Assembly (NCBI RefSeq): GCF_003597395.2
Contig: NC_133771.1
Coordinates: 48,708,834-48,772,833 of the forward strand
Direction of reading: 5' to 3'
From: Chelonoidis abingdonii
Taxonomy: Eukaryota; Chordata; Testudines; Testudinidae
DNA length: 64,000 nucleotides
Positions 1 through 10,599 of the stretch are shown piece after piece (the first letter of the stretch is position 1; each line of letters starts with the position of its first letter). A model generated the notes under the pieces. It did no database searches. It saw only the letters and a list, made by a program, of their open reading frames with translations, and was not told the DNA's origin. A program made the translations under genes and the position numbers.

Positions 1-1125
1 GCTTGACTCTTTCATTTCAGAATCTTTTCCACTCTATGTAATGAGATGGGAAGTGAGCACATCAATCTGTTGCTCCACGTGGCGGTTCAATTGTTGTCAC
101 AAGACAAGTTCTTGGCACATTTCTTTGAATTTCACTCCAAGGTCAAGGTATTCTTTACAGACTACCCATTTCCACTCTCTCCCTGTCTGCATGACATGGC
201 CTGGCTCTCATGGCTGGGCTGCTTCTCAAATATATTCTCTCACCTGAAAGAGCTAAATCTAGGACTTCAAGGGCTGAATGCAACCATCTTCAATGTCCAG
301 GACAAAACTGAGTCAATGATAAAAAAAGCTGGAATTCTGGGCTTGATGTGTGGAGAAAAAAAAACTGAAATTTTCCCAAACAAGCATAAATTTCTGACAA
401 CAAATGACTTACAGTTGCAGGACAGTGCTAAAGGTGAAATCAAGCAACATCTCACTGATCTGGTGAGGCAATTCCATGAGTAATTTCCTTCAATGGGAAA
501 TGCAAACAGATGGGTCTTGCTGGCCTTTCACAAGTTTGCCTTTCACATGCCACAAGACTTGTCAATAAAAGAACAAGAGAATCTCCTGGACATCTCAGCT
601 GACAGCGGACTCAAGATTGAGTTCCAACAAAAGCAGTTGACTGAGTTTTGGATCCAAATGCGAGCAGAGTTCCCTGAATTCTCAGACAATGTTGTCAAGA
701 TATTGATGCCTTTTGCTACAGCTTACCTGTGTGAAAGTGGATTTTCATCACTGGAATGAAATCAAAGTATTGTCAGCGCCTTTGAGTAGAAAACAACTTA
801 TGACTCAAACTATCAACTATCACTCCAAACATTATGAGCTTGTGCTCAAACAAACAACCTCATCCGTCACATTACTGGTGAGTAGTACTATTAAGCCATT
901 GTTTAAGTTGGTCAAAAGTAGGCTTACATTAAAACTAAACCCATAAATGATATGCATTATTATAGTTCTGTATATCTAGTTTATGTGTATTATAATATGT
1001 ACATTTTGTACAGTGCTTGGGCATTAAAAGGGTTAAAATATAAAACCTTTATTCTGGTAAGAGTACACAGACAGCTGGTAGATCTAGACAGGGATACACA
1101 ATAAGAAAAGTTTGGGAACTTCTCA
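1..1125 (+). pseudogene. hAT transposase relic (ZBED/Charlie-type), 3' part
   Basis: Two open segments (46-483 and 493-759) read as the C-terminal half of a hAT transposase of the kind seen in ZBED5, SCAND3 and FAM200-like proteins. Similarity already runs upstream of the ATG at 46, so that ATG is not the true start and the gene begins outside the window. The second segment holds the hAT dimerisation signature (PFATAYLCESGFSSL), after which the frame is lost near 750. A stop near 481 separates the two segments. The likely right terminal inverted repeat, aaaagtttgggaac, lies at 1107-1120, where Charlie-type elements end. The family cuts and pastes DNA in the nucleus; this copy is dead. A domesticated host gene is unlikely because of the frame breaks. 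Confidence 0.75.
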
Positions 1126-1130
1126 TCTAT

Positions 1131-1956
1131 AGGGATTCCCTTTTCAGCACAACAGTAGCAGCAGCACATTTAAAGAAAATACTGTTTAAAAAGTTTGGCT
1201 CTGTTTGCAGCTGCTTTCTAACTGACTATAACAGACTGTATTTTCATCCCTAAACTGTAATCACATAGGAATCAATGTGTGGTAGTTGATTACATATCTG
1301 TGATGATACACACCCACGAACAGAGCCCACAGTAGTTAAAATAAAAATATGGTTGCAACCTTCACTTGGGAAAATGAAAGTTAAATCAGTATCAGTACAA
1401 ATGAAAACACTGATGTTATGTTGCAAAAGAAGAAATTTGTTATTATACTTACGTATCCACAATGTGTTCTACACCCACCATGACCAAAATGATTTTCACC
1501 ATATCAACCACTCCCTTCACATTCCTCCCCCCAGATTAAACATAATTCTTATCCTAAGCAGAGCTTTTTGTACCATGAAAAGAGGGATTTATTTTACAAG
1601 GAATGAATTGGGTTGAGGCATAGGCAATATAGGCCCATGACTAGTGCCCAAGCTCTTGGAGTTATGTGATTACACCAAAATCTTGACTTTCATTAAAAAA
1701 AAATAATTTTCTTGTCCTTGTAAGGAAAAGCTTGAAAGCATAACTTGAGTATAACTAATGCAGCAACGTACACCTGTGTTTGCAGAGAGTCTGAACCAAT
1801 AGATAGGAGAGGGGTGAATGGCACCATACATTTCAATTTATGGTTAACCCCAAGACTCAGTGCTCTGGGGCCCCTGGACCACAGCTTCAAACAGGTAACT
1901 ATGACAGTGAGAGGAAGAGACGAATGAAGTGGAAACACACACTCAAGCAGATTAAG
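1131..1956. other. No recognisable gene or repeat
   Basis: This AT-rich stretch lies between the hAT relic and the CR1 3' end. Short open frames on both strands overlap one another and show no domain or repeat I recognise. Confidence 0.5.
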
Positions 1957-2162
1957 GCCATAAAGAACATAAGAATGGCCATACCGGGTCAGACCAAAGG
2001 TCCATCTAGCCCAGTATCCTGTCTACTAACAGTGACCAATGCCAAGTGCCCCAGAGGGAGTGAATCTAACAGATAATGATCAAGTGATCTCTCTCCTGCC
2101 ATCTATCTCCACTCTCTGACAAACATCCTCCACCTAAGGACACCATTCCTTACCCATCTTGG

Positions 2163-3788
2163 CTAATAGCCATTAATGGACTTAACCTCCAAGAATTTAT
2201 CCAGTTCTCTTTTAAACACTGTTATAGTCCTNNNNNNNNNNNNNNNNNNNNNNNNNNNNNNNNNNNNNNNNNNNNNNNNNNNNNNNNNNNNNNNNNNNNN
2301 NNNNNNNNNNNNNNNNNNNNNNNNNNNNNNNNNNNNNNNNNNNNNNNNNNNNNNNNNNNNNNNNNNNNNNNNNNNNNNNNNNNNNNNNNNNNNNNNNNNN
2401 NNNNNNNNNNNNNNNNNNNNNNNNNNNNNNNNNNNNNNNNNNNNNNNNNNNNNNNNNNNNNNNNNNNNNNNNNNNNNNNNNNNNNNNNNNNNNNNNNNNN
2501 NNNNNNNNNNNNNNNNNNNNNNNNNNNNNNNNNNNNNNNNNNNNNNNNNNNNNNNNNNNNNNNNNNNNNNNNNNNNNNNNNNNNNNNNNNNNNNNNNNNN
2601 NNNNNNNNNNNNNNNNNNNNNNNNNNNNNNNNNNNNNNNNNNNNNNNNNNNNNNNNNNNNNNNNNNNNNNNNNNNNNNNNNNNNNNNNNNNNNNNNNNNN
2701 NNNNNNNNNNNNNNNNNNNNNNNNNNNNNNNNNNNNNNNNNNNNNNNNNNNNNNNNNNNNNNNNNNNNNNNNNNNNNNNNNNNNNNNNNNNNNNNNNNNN
2801 NNNNNNNNNNNNNNNNNNNNNNNNNNNNNNNNNNNNNNNNNNNNNNNNNNNNNNNNNNNNNNNNNNNNNNNNNNNNNNNNNNNNNNNNNNNNNNNNNNNN
2901 NNNNNNNNNNNNNNNNNNNNNNNNNNNNNNNNNNNNNNNNNNNNNNNNNNNNNNNNNNNNNNNNNNNNNNNNNNNNNNNNNNNNNNNNNNNNNNNNNNNN
3001 NNNNNNNNNNNNNNNNNNNNNNNNNNNNNNNNNNNNNNNNNNNNNNNNNNNNNNNNNNNNNNNNNNNNNNNNNNNNNNNNNNNNNNNNNNNNNNNNNNNN
3101 NNNNNNNNNNNNNNNNNNNNNNNNNNNNNNNNNNNNNNNNNNNNNNNNNNNNNNNNNNNNNNNNNNNNNNNNNNNNNNNNNNNNNNNNNNNNNNNNNNNN
3201 NNNNNNNNNNNNTTTGCTGACCCCTTCAAAAAACTCTAATAGATTAGTAATTAGACATGATTTCCCCTTACAGAAACCATGTTGACTTTTGCCCAACAAT
3301 TTATGTTCTTCTATGTGTCTGACAATTTTATTCTTTACTACTGTTTCAACTAATTTGCCCAGTACTGACATTAGATTTACCAGTCTGTAATTACCGGGAT
3401 CACCTCCAGAGCCCTTTTTAAATATTGGCGTTACATTAGCTATCTTCCAGTTATTGGCTACAGAAGCCGATTTAAAGGACAGGTTACAAATCATAGTTGT
3501 TAGTTCCACAACTAAACATTTGAGTTCTTTCAAAACTCTTGGGTGAATGCCATCTGGTCCCAGTGACTTGTTACTGTTAAGTTTATTGTTTAATTCCAAA
3601 ATCTCTAGTGACACCTCAATCTGTGACAATTCCTCAGATTTGTCACCTACAAAAGCTGGCTCAGATTTGGGAATCTCCCTAACATCCTCAGTTGTGAAGA
3701 CTGAAGCAAAGAATCCATTTAGTTTCTCCATAATGACTTTATTGTCTTTAAGAGCTCCTTTTGTATCTCGATCATTAAGAGGCCCCAC
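2163..3788 (-). pseudogene. CR1 ORF2 reverse transcriptase region (gap inside)
   Basis: The minus-strand frame begins with the CR1 connector between endonuclease and reverse transcriptase and continues into conserved RT blocks: KSLGPDGIHPRVLKEL, then NWKIANVTPIFKKG, then QHGFCKGKSC. The middle, including the catalytic YADD box expected in this family, falls in unsequenced Ns (2232-3212). The last residues (TVFKRELDKFLE) match the CR1 ORF2 C-terminus, so both ends of the domain are present and in one frame. The frame is open only because Ns mask any stops. The enzyme would copy CR1 RNA at nicked chromosomal targets. Confidence 0.85.
2232..3212. other. Assembly gap (981 N)
   Basis: A run of N replaces the middle of the CR1 reverse transcriptase. 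Any open frame spanning it is not evidence for coding. Confidence 0.99.
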
Positions 3789-3985
3789 TGGTTGTTTAGC
3801 AGGCTTCCTGCTTCTGATGTACTTAAAAAACGTTTTGTTATTACCTTTGGAGTTTTTGGCTAGCCATTCTTCAAACTCCTCTTTGGATTTTCTTATTAAA
3901 TTTTTTACACTTAATTTGGCACTGTTTAAGCTCCTTTCTATTTACCTCACTAGGATCTGACTTCCACTTTTTAAAAGATGCCTTT

Positions 3986-4342
3986 TTATCTCTGACTGCT
4001 TCTTTTACATGGTTGGACTATACATCTAAGTTGGGCCTCTATTATAGTGTCTTTGAAAAGTATCCATGCAGCTTGCAGGGATTTCACTTTAGTCACTGTA
4101 CCTTTTAATTTCTGTTTAACTAACCCCCTCATTTTTGCATAGTTCCCCTTTCTGAAATTAAATGCCAAAGTGTTGGGCTGTTGAGGTGTTCTTCCCACCA
4201 CAGGGATGTTAAATATTATATTATGGTCGCTATTTCCAAGCAGACCTGTTATAGTTACCTCTTGGACCAGCTCCTGCACACCACTCAGGACTAAACTGAG
4301 AGTTGCCTCTCCTGTTGTGAGTTCCCATACCAGCTGCTCCAA
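3986..4342 (-). pseudogene. CR1 ORF2 endonuclease, C-terminal half
   Basis: The minus-strand segment carries the end of the apurinic-type endonuclease, including the catalytic-histidine motif (GNSDHNIIFNI), followed by the linker toward the reverse transcriptase. Its upstream partner lies at 5259-5690; the LTR-like insertion at 4407-5258 separates them. Frame breaks lie between this segment and the RT segment at 3788. In an intact element this domain nicks target DNA to prime reverse transcription. Confidence 0.8.
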
Positions 4343-4406
4343 GAAGCAGTCATTTAAAGTATCAAAAAAAATTGTCCTGCATTTTGTCCTGAGGTGACAT
4401 GTTCCC

Positions 4407-5258
4407 TGTGTAATTTAAGCGCCCTCGTGGCCAAGATGGAGTCTGCTTTGCAAGCAGTTGTGGCCAAGAGAAGGTGCGCTCAGGAATGCAGCAGGAAAAA
4501 ATCCCTTCCCCCCCGGGGCATCTGTTCCAAACCCCACAGAGTGAACACACACACCCACAGGAAAAGTACAAGGGATATAAGAAAGGGAGATATTTATTTA
4601 CAGAGGGATGAGGGAAGAAAAACAACAAGGGGAAGTGTAGGGGGAGCAGTAAAACAGGGCTGCATCCAAGCCAAGGCCCTGCGGGCCCAGTGGTAGCACA
4701 GTCTGGAAGGGCAGACACCGAGGAATGTGTCTGCATACAGAGTTCAGGAGTCCTGAACAAAGTTCCAGTCCAGTGGTGAGTCTTGGGTGCTCCTGGTCAT
4801 CTTCGGCGCCAGTGAACTTTCCCCCAACAAACCCCTCTGGTGCCCTCTTCTGCCGCTCTCTGCAAAGCCCTACAGAGTGACCACTTCCCCACTTAGCTAT
4901 CTAGCAACCTCCCTCCTTGTTCCGAATGTAGAGTCACAAGCCCCAGTACTCATAGCCCCATGCAGCTCTGGGCAGCCATGATACTTGGTCCAGCTCCGGC
5001 CTGTCCTTCTCGGGTGATTCTTCCCTGGCACAGGGCGGCTCCTGTCCTGGGGTGTCCCCGTTCGGCCATCCTGGCCTTGCCAGGCTCCAGGCAGGTTCTT
5101 TGCTGCTTCCTTTGTGAGGGCCTGCGCACTGCTGTCTCTCTTTCCCTCTGAGCTCCAGAGCTAGCCCCTGGAGTTTCCCTTCTTTTTTCCTCACTTTCCC
5201 CCTCCTCCAGGAAAAAGATGTGTAGGGGCCATGCTCTCTAAATCTCAAAGGGGTTACA
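4407..5258 (-). mobile_element. LTR-like insertion inside CR1 (probable solo LTR)
   Basis: This 852-bp block interrupts CR1: CR1 sequence stops after gttccc at 4401-4406 and resumes with ccagtcaatatgg at 5259. It begins tgtg and ends ttaca, the TG...CA ends of an LTR. On the minus strand an AATAAA-type signal lies near 4592-4600, suggesting minus orientation. It has no coding capacity and is more GC-rich than the surrounding CR1. A target duplication of 4-6 bp is not clear at the edges, so the exact boundaries and the retroviral or Gypsy class remain uncertain. Confidence 0.55.
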
Positions 5259-5690
5259 CCAGTCAATATGGGGATAATTGAAATCCCCCACTATTACTGA
5301 ATTCTTAATTTTGATAGCCTCTCTAATGTCCCTTAGCATTTCATCATCACTATCACTGTCCTGGTCAGGTGGTCGATAATAGATCCCTACTGTTATATTC
5401 TTATTAGAGCATAAAATTACTATCCATAGAGATTCTATGGAACATGTGGATTCACTTAAGATTTTTACTTCATTTGATTCTACATTTTCTTTCACATATA
5501 GTGCCACTCGCCCCCCTGCATGACCTGTTCTGTCCTTCCAATATATTTTGTACCACGGAATGATTGCGTCCCATTGATTGTCCTCAGTCCACCAGGTTTC
5601 TGTGATGCCTATTATATTAATATGCTCCTTTAACATGAGGCACTCTAGTTTACCCATCTTATTATTTAGACTTCTAGCATTTGTGTACAA
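5259..5690 (-). pseudogene. CR1 ORF2 endonuclease, N-terminal half
   Basis: The minus-strand frame begins with the family signature YTNARSLNNKM and continues with ITETWW (catalytic glutamate block), the RPPDQD region and VGDFNYPHIDW (catalytic Asp/Asn block). These are the exonuclease-endonuclease-phosphatase motifs of CR1 ORF2 in the expected order. The frame runs into the LTR-like insertion, so translation past about 5259 is not CR1. Upstream, 5691-6062 is broken sequence joining ORF1 and ORF2. Confidence 0.88.
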
Positions 5691-6062
5691 GCACTTTAAA
5701 AACTTGTCACTGTTTATTTGTCTGCCCTTTTCTTATGTGTCAGATTCTTTTTTATGAAAATGTTTCTCGTCTGATCTGGCCCCTACATTATCCTCTTCCA
5801 TCCTCTGCTCCGGACTAAAGCCTAGAGAATCTCTATCAATAGACTCTCCTCTAAAAGAAGTCTCTGTCTGATCCACATGCTTCTCTGCAGCAGTCAGCTT
5901 TCCTCCATCTCTTAGTTTAAAAACGGCTCTGCAACCTTTTTAATGTTAATTGCTAGCAATCTTTGGTTTAGGTGGAGCCCATCTTTCCTGTATAGCCCCC
6001 CCCATCCCAAAAGTTTCCCTAGTTCCTAATTAATCTAAACCCCTCCTCTCTACACCATCGTC

Positions 6063-6830
6063 TCATCCACGCAATGAGACTCTGAAGCTCTGCCTGCCTA
6101 CCTGCCCCTGCGTGTGGAACTGGAGCATTTCTGAGAATGCCACCATAGAAGTCCTGGATTTCAGTCTCTTCCCTAGCAGCCTAATTGTAGCATCCAGGAT
6201 GTCTCTCCTACTCTTCTCTATGTCATTGGTACCTACATGTACCACGACCACCGGCTCCTCCACAGCACTACACATAAGTCTATCCAGATGCCTCAAGGGA
6301 TCTGGAACCTTCGCACCAGGCAGGCAAGTCACCATTCTGTTCTCCCGGTCATCACAAACCCATTTATCTATGTTTCTAATGACTGAATCTCCCATTACCA
6401 ACACCTGCCTTTTCCTAGTGACTGGAGTTCCCTCCCCCAGAGAGGTAACCTCAGTGCGAGAGGATATCCCAGCACCATCTGGAAGGAGGGTCCCAACTAT
6501 GGGAAGGTTTCCCTCTGCTCCCATTGACTGCTCTGCTTCCCTGGCCCTTTCATCCTCCTCAACAGCACAGGGGCTGTCTGACCAGAGGTGGGACAATTCT
6601 GCAGTGTCCCGGAAAGCCTCATCAATATACTTCTCTGCCTCCCTTAGCTCCTTTGCTTCTGCCACTCTGGCCTCCAAAGCCCATATGCGGTCTCTGAGGG
6701 CCAGGAGCTCCTTGCACTGAATGCAGACATACACCATCCACCCACAGGGCAGGTAATCATACATGCTGCACTCAGTGCAATAAATTGGATAGCCCCCACT
6801 GTGCTGCTGGGCTTCTGCCTGTATTTTCTC
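6063..6830 (-). pseudogene. CR1 ORF1: cysteine finger, coiled coil and SGNH esterase domain
   Basis: The minus-strand frame is open from 6764 to 6063. Just upstream in the same frame are further cysteines (YCTEC), giving a C-x2-C...C...C-x2-C finger with PCGW and CIQC, as known for turtle CR1 ORF1. A short heptad-like segment (RIWALEARVAEAKELREAEKYI, cited here by position 6640-6705) follows. The second half is SGNH-hydrolase-like: a GDS block (VLVMGDSVIRNI), then a GTND block (VVVVHVGTNDIE), matching the CR1/L3 ORF1 esterase. The likely original start, about 6820, now reads ATA instead of ATG. ORF1 proteins bind the element RNA. Confidence 0.82.
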
Positions 6831-7323
6831 CTACAGCTACCTAAGTTAATGAAAGGGTTTTGTTTAAATCGAGAAGTTTTGAATATAGTTTAGTTTACAG
6901 ATTTTAAAGCACAGCAAGTGAACCTTGCCCCCTTCCCAACTCCCTTGCAAAACTCCCTGTTAGCAGCCCTGTTCCCAAAGCTCCCTGATTGCTTGCTCAC
7001 TGCTTTATAAAGCCCTGGTCTTCTTGATAGCCCCACCCATTGCCTAAGGCTCAGCCAATTAACAGAGGCTTTTAGCTTTCAAACCTTACTTTGAAGCTGA
7101 CAGCTTCCAATTGCCAGCCACAGCACACAGTCCTTCAAACAAATGGACAGACAGACAGACAAACACAAGCTCAGCACACAGCAAGTAACCCCCAAACACA
7201 AACATACACTATAGACAGCCACTTACCCCAAGGGTCCTGTATTTGCTCCTCTTTTACCTGGAGAACTCCCTTGTAAAACTCCCTGTTAGCAGGCCTGACC
7301 CATCCCAGCAGCTTGAGTAAATA
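6831..7323 (-). other. CR1 5' UTR with internal duplication
   Basis: This non-coding part lies upstream of ORF1 on the minus strand. A block containing aaaactccctgttagcag occurs twice, near 6950 and near 7273, about 320 bp apart, suggesting repeated 5' UTR modules. CR1 5' UTRs carry the internal promoter; no specific promoter box is visible to me. Confidence 0.6.
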
Positions 7324-7494
7324 CTGGGAGGGATAGCTCAGTGGTTTGAGCATTGGCCTGCTAAACCCAGGGTTGTGAGCTCAATCCTTGAGGCCCAATT
7401 TGGGACAAAAATCTGTCTGGGGATTGGTCCTGCTTTGAGCAGAGGATTGGACTAGATGAGACCCCCCCCCACCTCTAACCCTGATATTCTATGA
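7324..7494 (+). mobile_element. tRNA-derived SINE (tortoise Pol III / Cry I type)
   Basis: The head is tRNA-like with an A box (tagctcagtgg, 7334-7344) and a B box-like segment (agctcaatcc, 7378-7387), the internal RNA polymerase III promoter. The tail (gattggactagatgag ... gatattctatg) is shared with CR1 3' ends, so it is presumably mobilised by CR1. This arrangement is typical of cryptodiran turtle SINEs. A poly-C tract around 7461-7470 interrupts the tail. It directly abuts the CR1 5' end. Confidence 0.88.
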
Positions 7495-9084
7495 AGGTGC
7501 CAAGTTTGTCTCTCTGTGGAGGAGAAGGGTCCCTACTGCTCCTTCTGAAGGGCAGAAGGGGATACCCTGCCTCCCAAATGTGGTGCTCCATTCCAACATC
7601 ATAGATTAGGTACAGAACTGGGGGTGTTTCCTTGGAGGTCCCCATATTACAGTATGCTAAGGACCATATGGCCTTAAATTAGTCCTGGCTTAGACCTCAA
7701 TCTTCAAAAGGTATTTAGACACCTAATTGCTGTTGAAATCAATATTGCTTGGTACCTAAATGCCATTGATGATGTGGGCCTCAGATGCTCCAATGAATAG
7801 CGGTACAGAACAGATAGATAAGATTAAAAAGACATCTGATGTTGCAAATATGCACATGAGTAAATTACTCCCATGACTATTACAAAAAGTAATCTTCCTA
7901 GAACAGTTGACTGAAATTTGTTGAATAAAAAAGGGTTTTTTGGATCAAAATATGGTCTTTTTCCAACAACAATTTTTTATTAAAAGTTGTTGACATTATC
8001 AACTTCTGGTTTGTGGTGGGATTTTTAAATGTCTTTTTAAAATATTTTGTCAAACTTTATTTATAGACAATGTTATTATAGTTGTTATAGAAATTTTTCA
8101 TTTACTGAAAAATGTTTTTTCCTCACACATTTTTTAATTGACAAAGAGATTTTGAAAACAATAAAGGGTCCTTTCAAACACTTCAAAATGGAAACAACTT
8201 TAAAATTTAGAAATTTTTCATGAAATATCAATATCGAGCTCTGGCAGTATTTTTAGAGCAATTTTAAAATATTGTATGCAATAATTAAAAACCAGAGAAC
8301 ACGAGCAATGCATATAAGAGTTTTTCCTTCTACTTCTATAGCAATACATTAGAGTTTAATTTCTGCTTTTCTGTTGTCTTTCCAGTATTGCTGGTTCTGG
8401 TCCAGAAGGATGATTAAGACCTGAAGCTCCCATTGAAGACAATGGGTGAACATTGTTAACTCCTGGTATTGGGCCTGTTCTTTATTATTATTTTTTTCCT
8501 TTTAAAAATATAGCTAAAATTATCCTTCCTGTTTTTGTACTCTTGGGCCAAGTTCTGTTCTCTGGTGAGTGTGCAGGATTCCCACTGAAACCAATAACAG
8601 CCTCATATAAATATCGAAGAGCATTGTTGTAAGGTAATTTGAGATTATTTATACTTTATAACAGAGAGCTGTGGTGACCACTAATTTAGGTTGTCTAATA
8701 TTTTCCATTCTAAAAATATTTCCAACCATTTTAAGAGTTCTAACATCCTCATGATTTGTACCAGGAACTTGAAGTCTGGCAGTGGGATTGTCCTGGGGGT
8801 CGGGAGGTGCCTTTTGTTATCTCTATGAAAATCTATTCCAATTGGGCTGAGTTATAACCTATTGAAAATTGCCATTTCCCATTTGTGTTTTGCTCTGGGC
8901 CTGGCTGCTCTAAAATCCTTCAACACTTCATCAGCACTGAGCATGCGCTGTTCTGGATCTCGTCTCACTGGGCCACACAGAGCTGAACCTCCAGATGAGA
9001 CACACAATATGGTTCCTGCTTGTGTTCCATAGCAATGTAATCTCCAGGAGTGAACTCTAGTAACATGCTAAATAAGTTTTCTAA
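7495..9084. other. No gene recognised; AT-rich
   Basis: Nothing codes here. Segment 7697-7775 (ttcaaaaggtatttag ... ggtacctaaatgcc) looks like an old palindromic dispersed repeat. Segment 8080-8225 has repeated aaatttttca-type runs similar to AT-rich segments near 26340 and 56650. Confidence 0.5.
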
Positions 9085-9285
9085 GGGAAATAAAATCTCA
9101 TGATTTAGGGCTTATGCCAGTCTCTAACTATTGGGGGTTTGGCTGAGACTTTCACAAAAGGCAGAGCATCTCGTATTTGCCTCCGGTGGGGTTTCTTTAA
9201 CCTTCTTCTGAAATATCTGCTGCTGGCCACATTCAGAGACTGGATACTGGACTAGATAGACCACATATCCAGTTCCTATGACAAA
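9085..9285 (+). repeat. CR1 3' tail fragment
   Basis: The order of short blocks (ttagggcttatgccagtctc, then gctgctggccac, then gatactggactagatagacc, then cagttcctatga) matches the 3' UTR end of a CR1 subfamily. It is 5'-truncated and diverged. Confidence 0.7.
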
Positions 9286-9941
9286 ATCAAATTATGATGT
9301 AGTGGATCTCCAGTTGGGAAAGATTCCCTAGCGTGCATCCTTGATACACAAATTTATTTTTGTTTCATGCTAGGCTCCATATGAATATAAAAGGAAGACA
9401 TACCTACCCAAGAGAGCTGACGCTCTCTAAAAATGGCAAAACCAGACAGAGAAAGAGCATGGGAGGAGGGGGAAAGAAAGGAAGAGTAAACCAGTAAAAA
9501 AGGTCAGGTGGTATAACTGTTTGAGCGAGCTTCTCATCCAATAATGCCTACAAAATAGCCAGCAGCATCTCTCCTGAAGACAAGCAACTAAAAGCAAACC
9601 TGTAGTATAAGTGGCAGAAAGATGAAAACGCTGAGCCTTTAAAGATGACTGTTGCTATGCTAAATTTGTTCATATGATGGCTAGATATTATGGACAGGCA
9701 CATTAACAATGCCTAGACAAATGGAATGTTGAAAAACCTCCAAGAAAACAAATAATCTCTTTTTCTATCCTACATATTTTTTAGTCACCTATCCCTATGG
9801 CACCAAAACAATGACATGCCATAAAGAGAACAAGATGATCCCTGTCAGGGAGGTGGAGGCCAAAATTAGGCTCTGGAAGCAGAGACATGGGTGTGGTACT
9901 GAAAGCATGAGATAGAAGCGTAACCAGAGAAAGCTACTTAA
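9286..9941. other. No gene or repeat recognised
   Basis: This unassigned sequence lies between a CR1 tail and the first LTR of the Sushi-like relic. Confidence 0.5.
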
Positions 9942-10427
9942 TGATATGTGGGCCTAGAACTCGGGACAACTGACATCCCTATACTGCCACTGAAGGCCAT
10001 TTGGAGATTCATCCAAGCAGCACTATGGAGCTTAGATGCCACAGAACATACCAGAGTGACAGCACCTGTAGCCTTCTGATAGGCCAAGAATACTAATTAA
10101 CCCTGGACGGTGGCCCAGGAAATTATGTGAGCAACCACTCAGACCTGTAGGCTCTAGCCTGCTGTGACTCCTGACTGCACCTTGCTTTCTGACACCAGTC
10201 TGACTCTGACCTGAACTCCTGCCTCCTAATTCCAGCTTGGTTCTGCCCCTGATCTCTGGTCTCCAACCCTGACTCTTGCTTATCGATCACAGCTCAGCAA
10301 TTACCCCGATCCCTGCTCACTAACTACTGCCACATGCCCATCCTTAATTTGTGTATACCAGCCCAGCTGTGACCACTAAGCAAGACCGCATCACCCCAGT
10401 CCCTTTTGCCCAGACCAACTTTCAACC
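9942..10427 (+). repeat. 5' LTR of Sushi-like Gypsy relic
   Basis: This segment aligns along its length with 12130-12718 through shared blocks: tggcccaggaa, gactgcaccttgctttttga-type, attaccccgatccctgc and the terminal ccagtccctt. The two copies flank gag and protease remnants, so they are an LTR pair. They are strongly diverged and differ by indels, so the insertion is old. The edges are approximate. Confidence 0.65.
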
Positions 10428-10599
10428 TCCTTCACAGAAGCCCCTTAGTAGACACATGGACAGGAGCAGGTCTACCATCACCCACTGGACCCCATGGGCT
10501 ACTAAATCTGCAGAAGTGGGTCTTTCATCTCCAAACCAAGAACCATGTGCTGTAGTCCCAAGCAGTGCAGCTCATAGGAGAAAATCAGACCCTCCACAA

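Larger units (their letters stand above)
1957..7323 (-). mobile_element. CR1 LINE, near full length
   Basis: Read on the minus strand, this is a CR1 non-LTR retrotransposon with 5' UTR (about 6830-7323), ORF1 (6063-6830), ORF2 endonuclease (5259-5690 and 3986-4342, split by an LTR-like insertion), reverse transcriptase (2163-3788, interrupted by an assembly gap), and a 3' UTR ending near 1957-1980 in the acataaga-type octamer tail. Excluding the insertion it spans about 4.5 kb. Most CR1 copies are 5'-truncated, so keeping the 5' UTR is unusual. The sequence resembles the turtle CR1 family. Single-base frame breaks suggest moderate age. It transposes by target-primed reverse transcription; this copy is not functional. 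Confidence 0.9.

Noticed and set aside
2163..3788. A 541-residue open frame on the minus strand, and a 369-residue frame on plus
   Set aside because: Most of both frames is Ns. Only the flanks of the minus frame are real CR1 reverse transcriptase; the plus frame is an artefact.
7334..7387. A functional tRNA gene
   Set aside because: The tRNA-like boxes belong to a SINE head: the acceptor stem is not paired and the sequence runs straight into a CR1-type tail.
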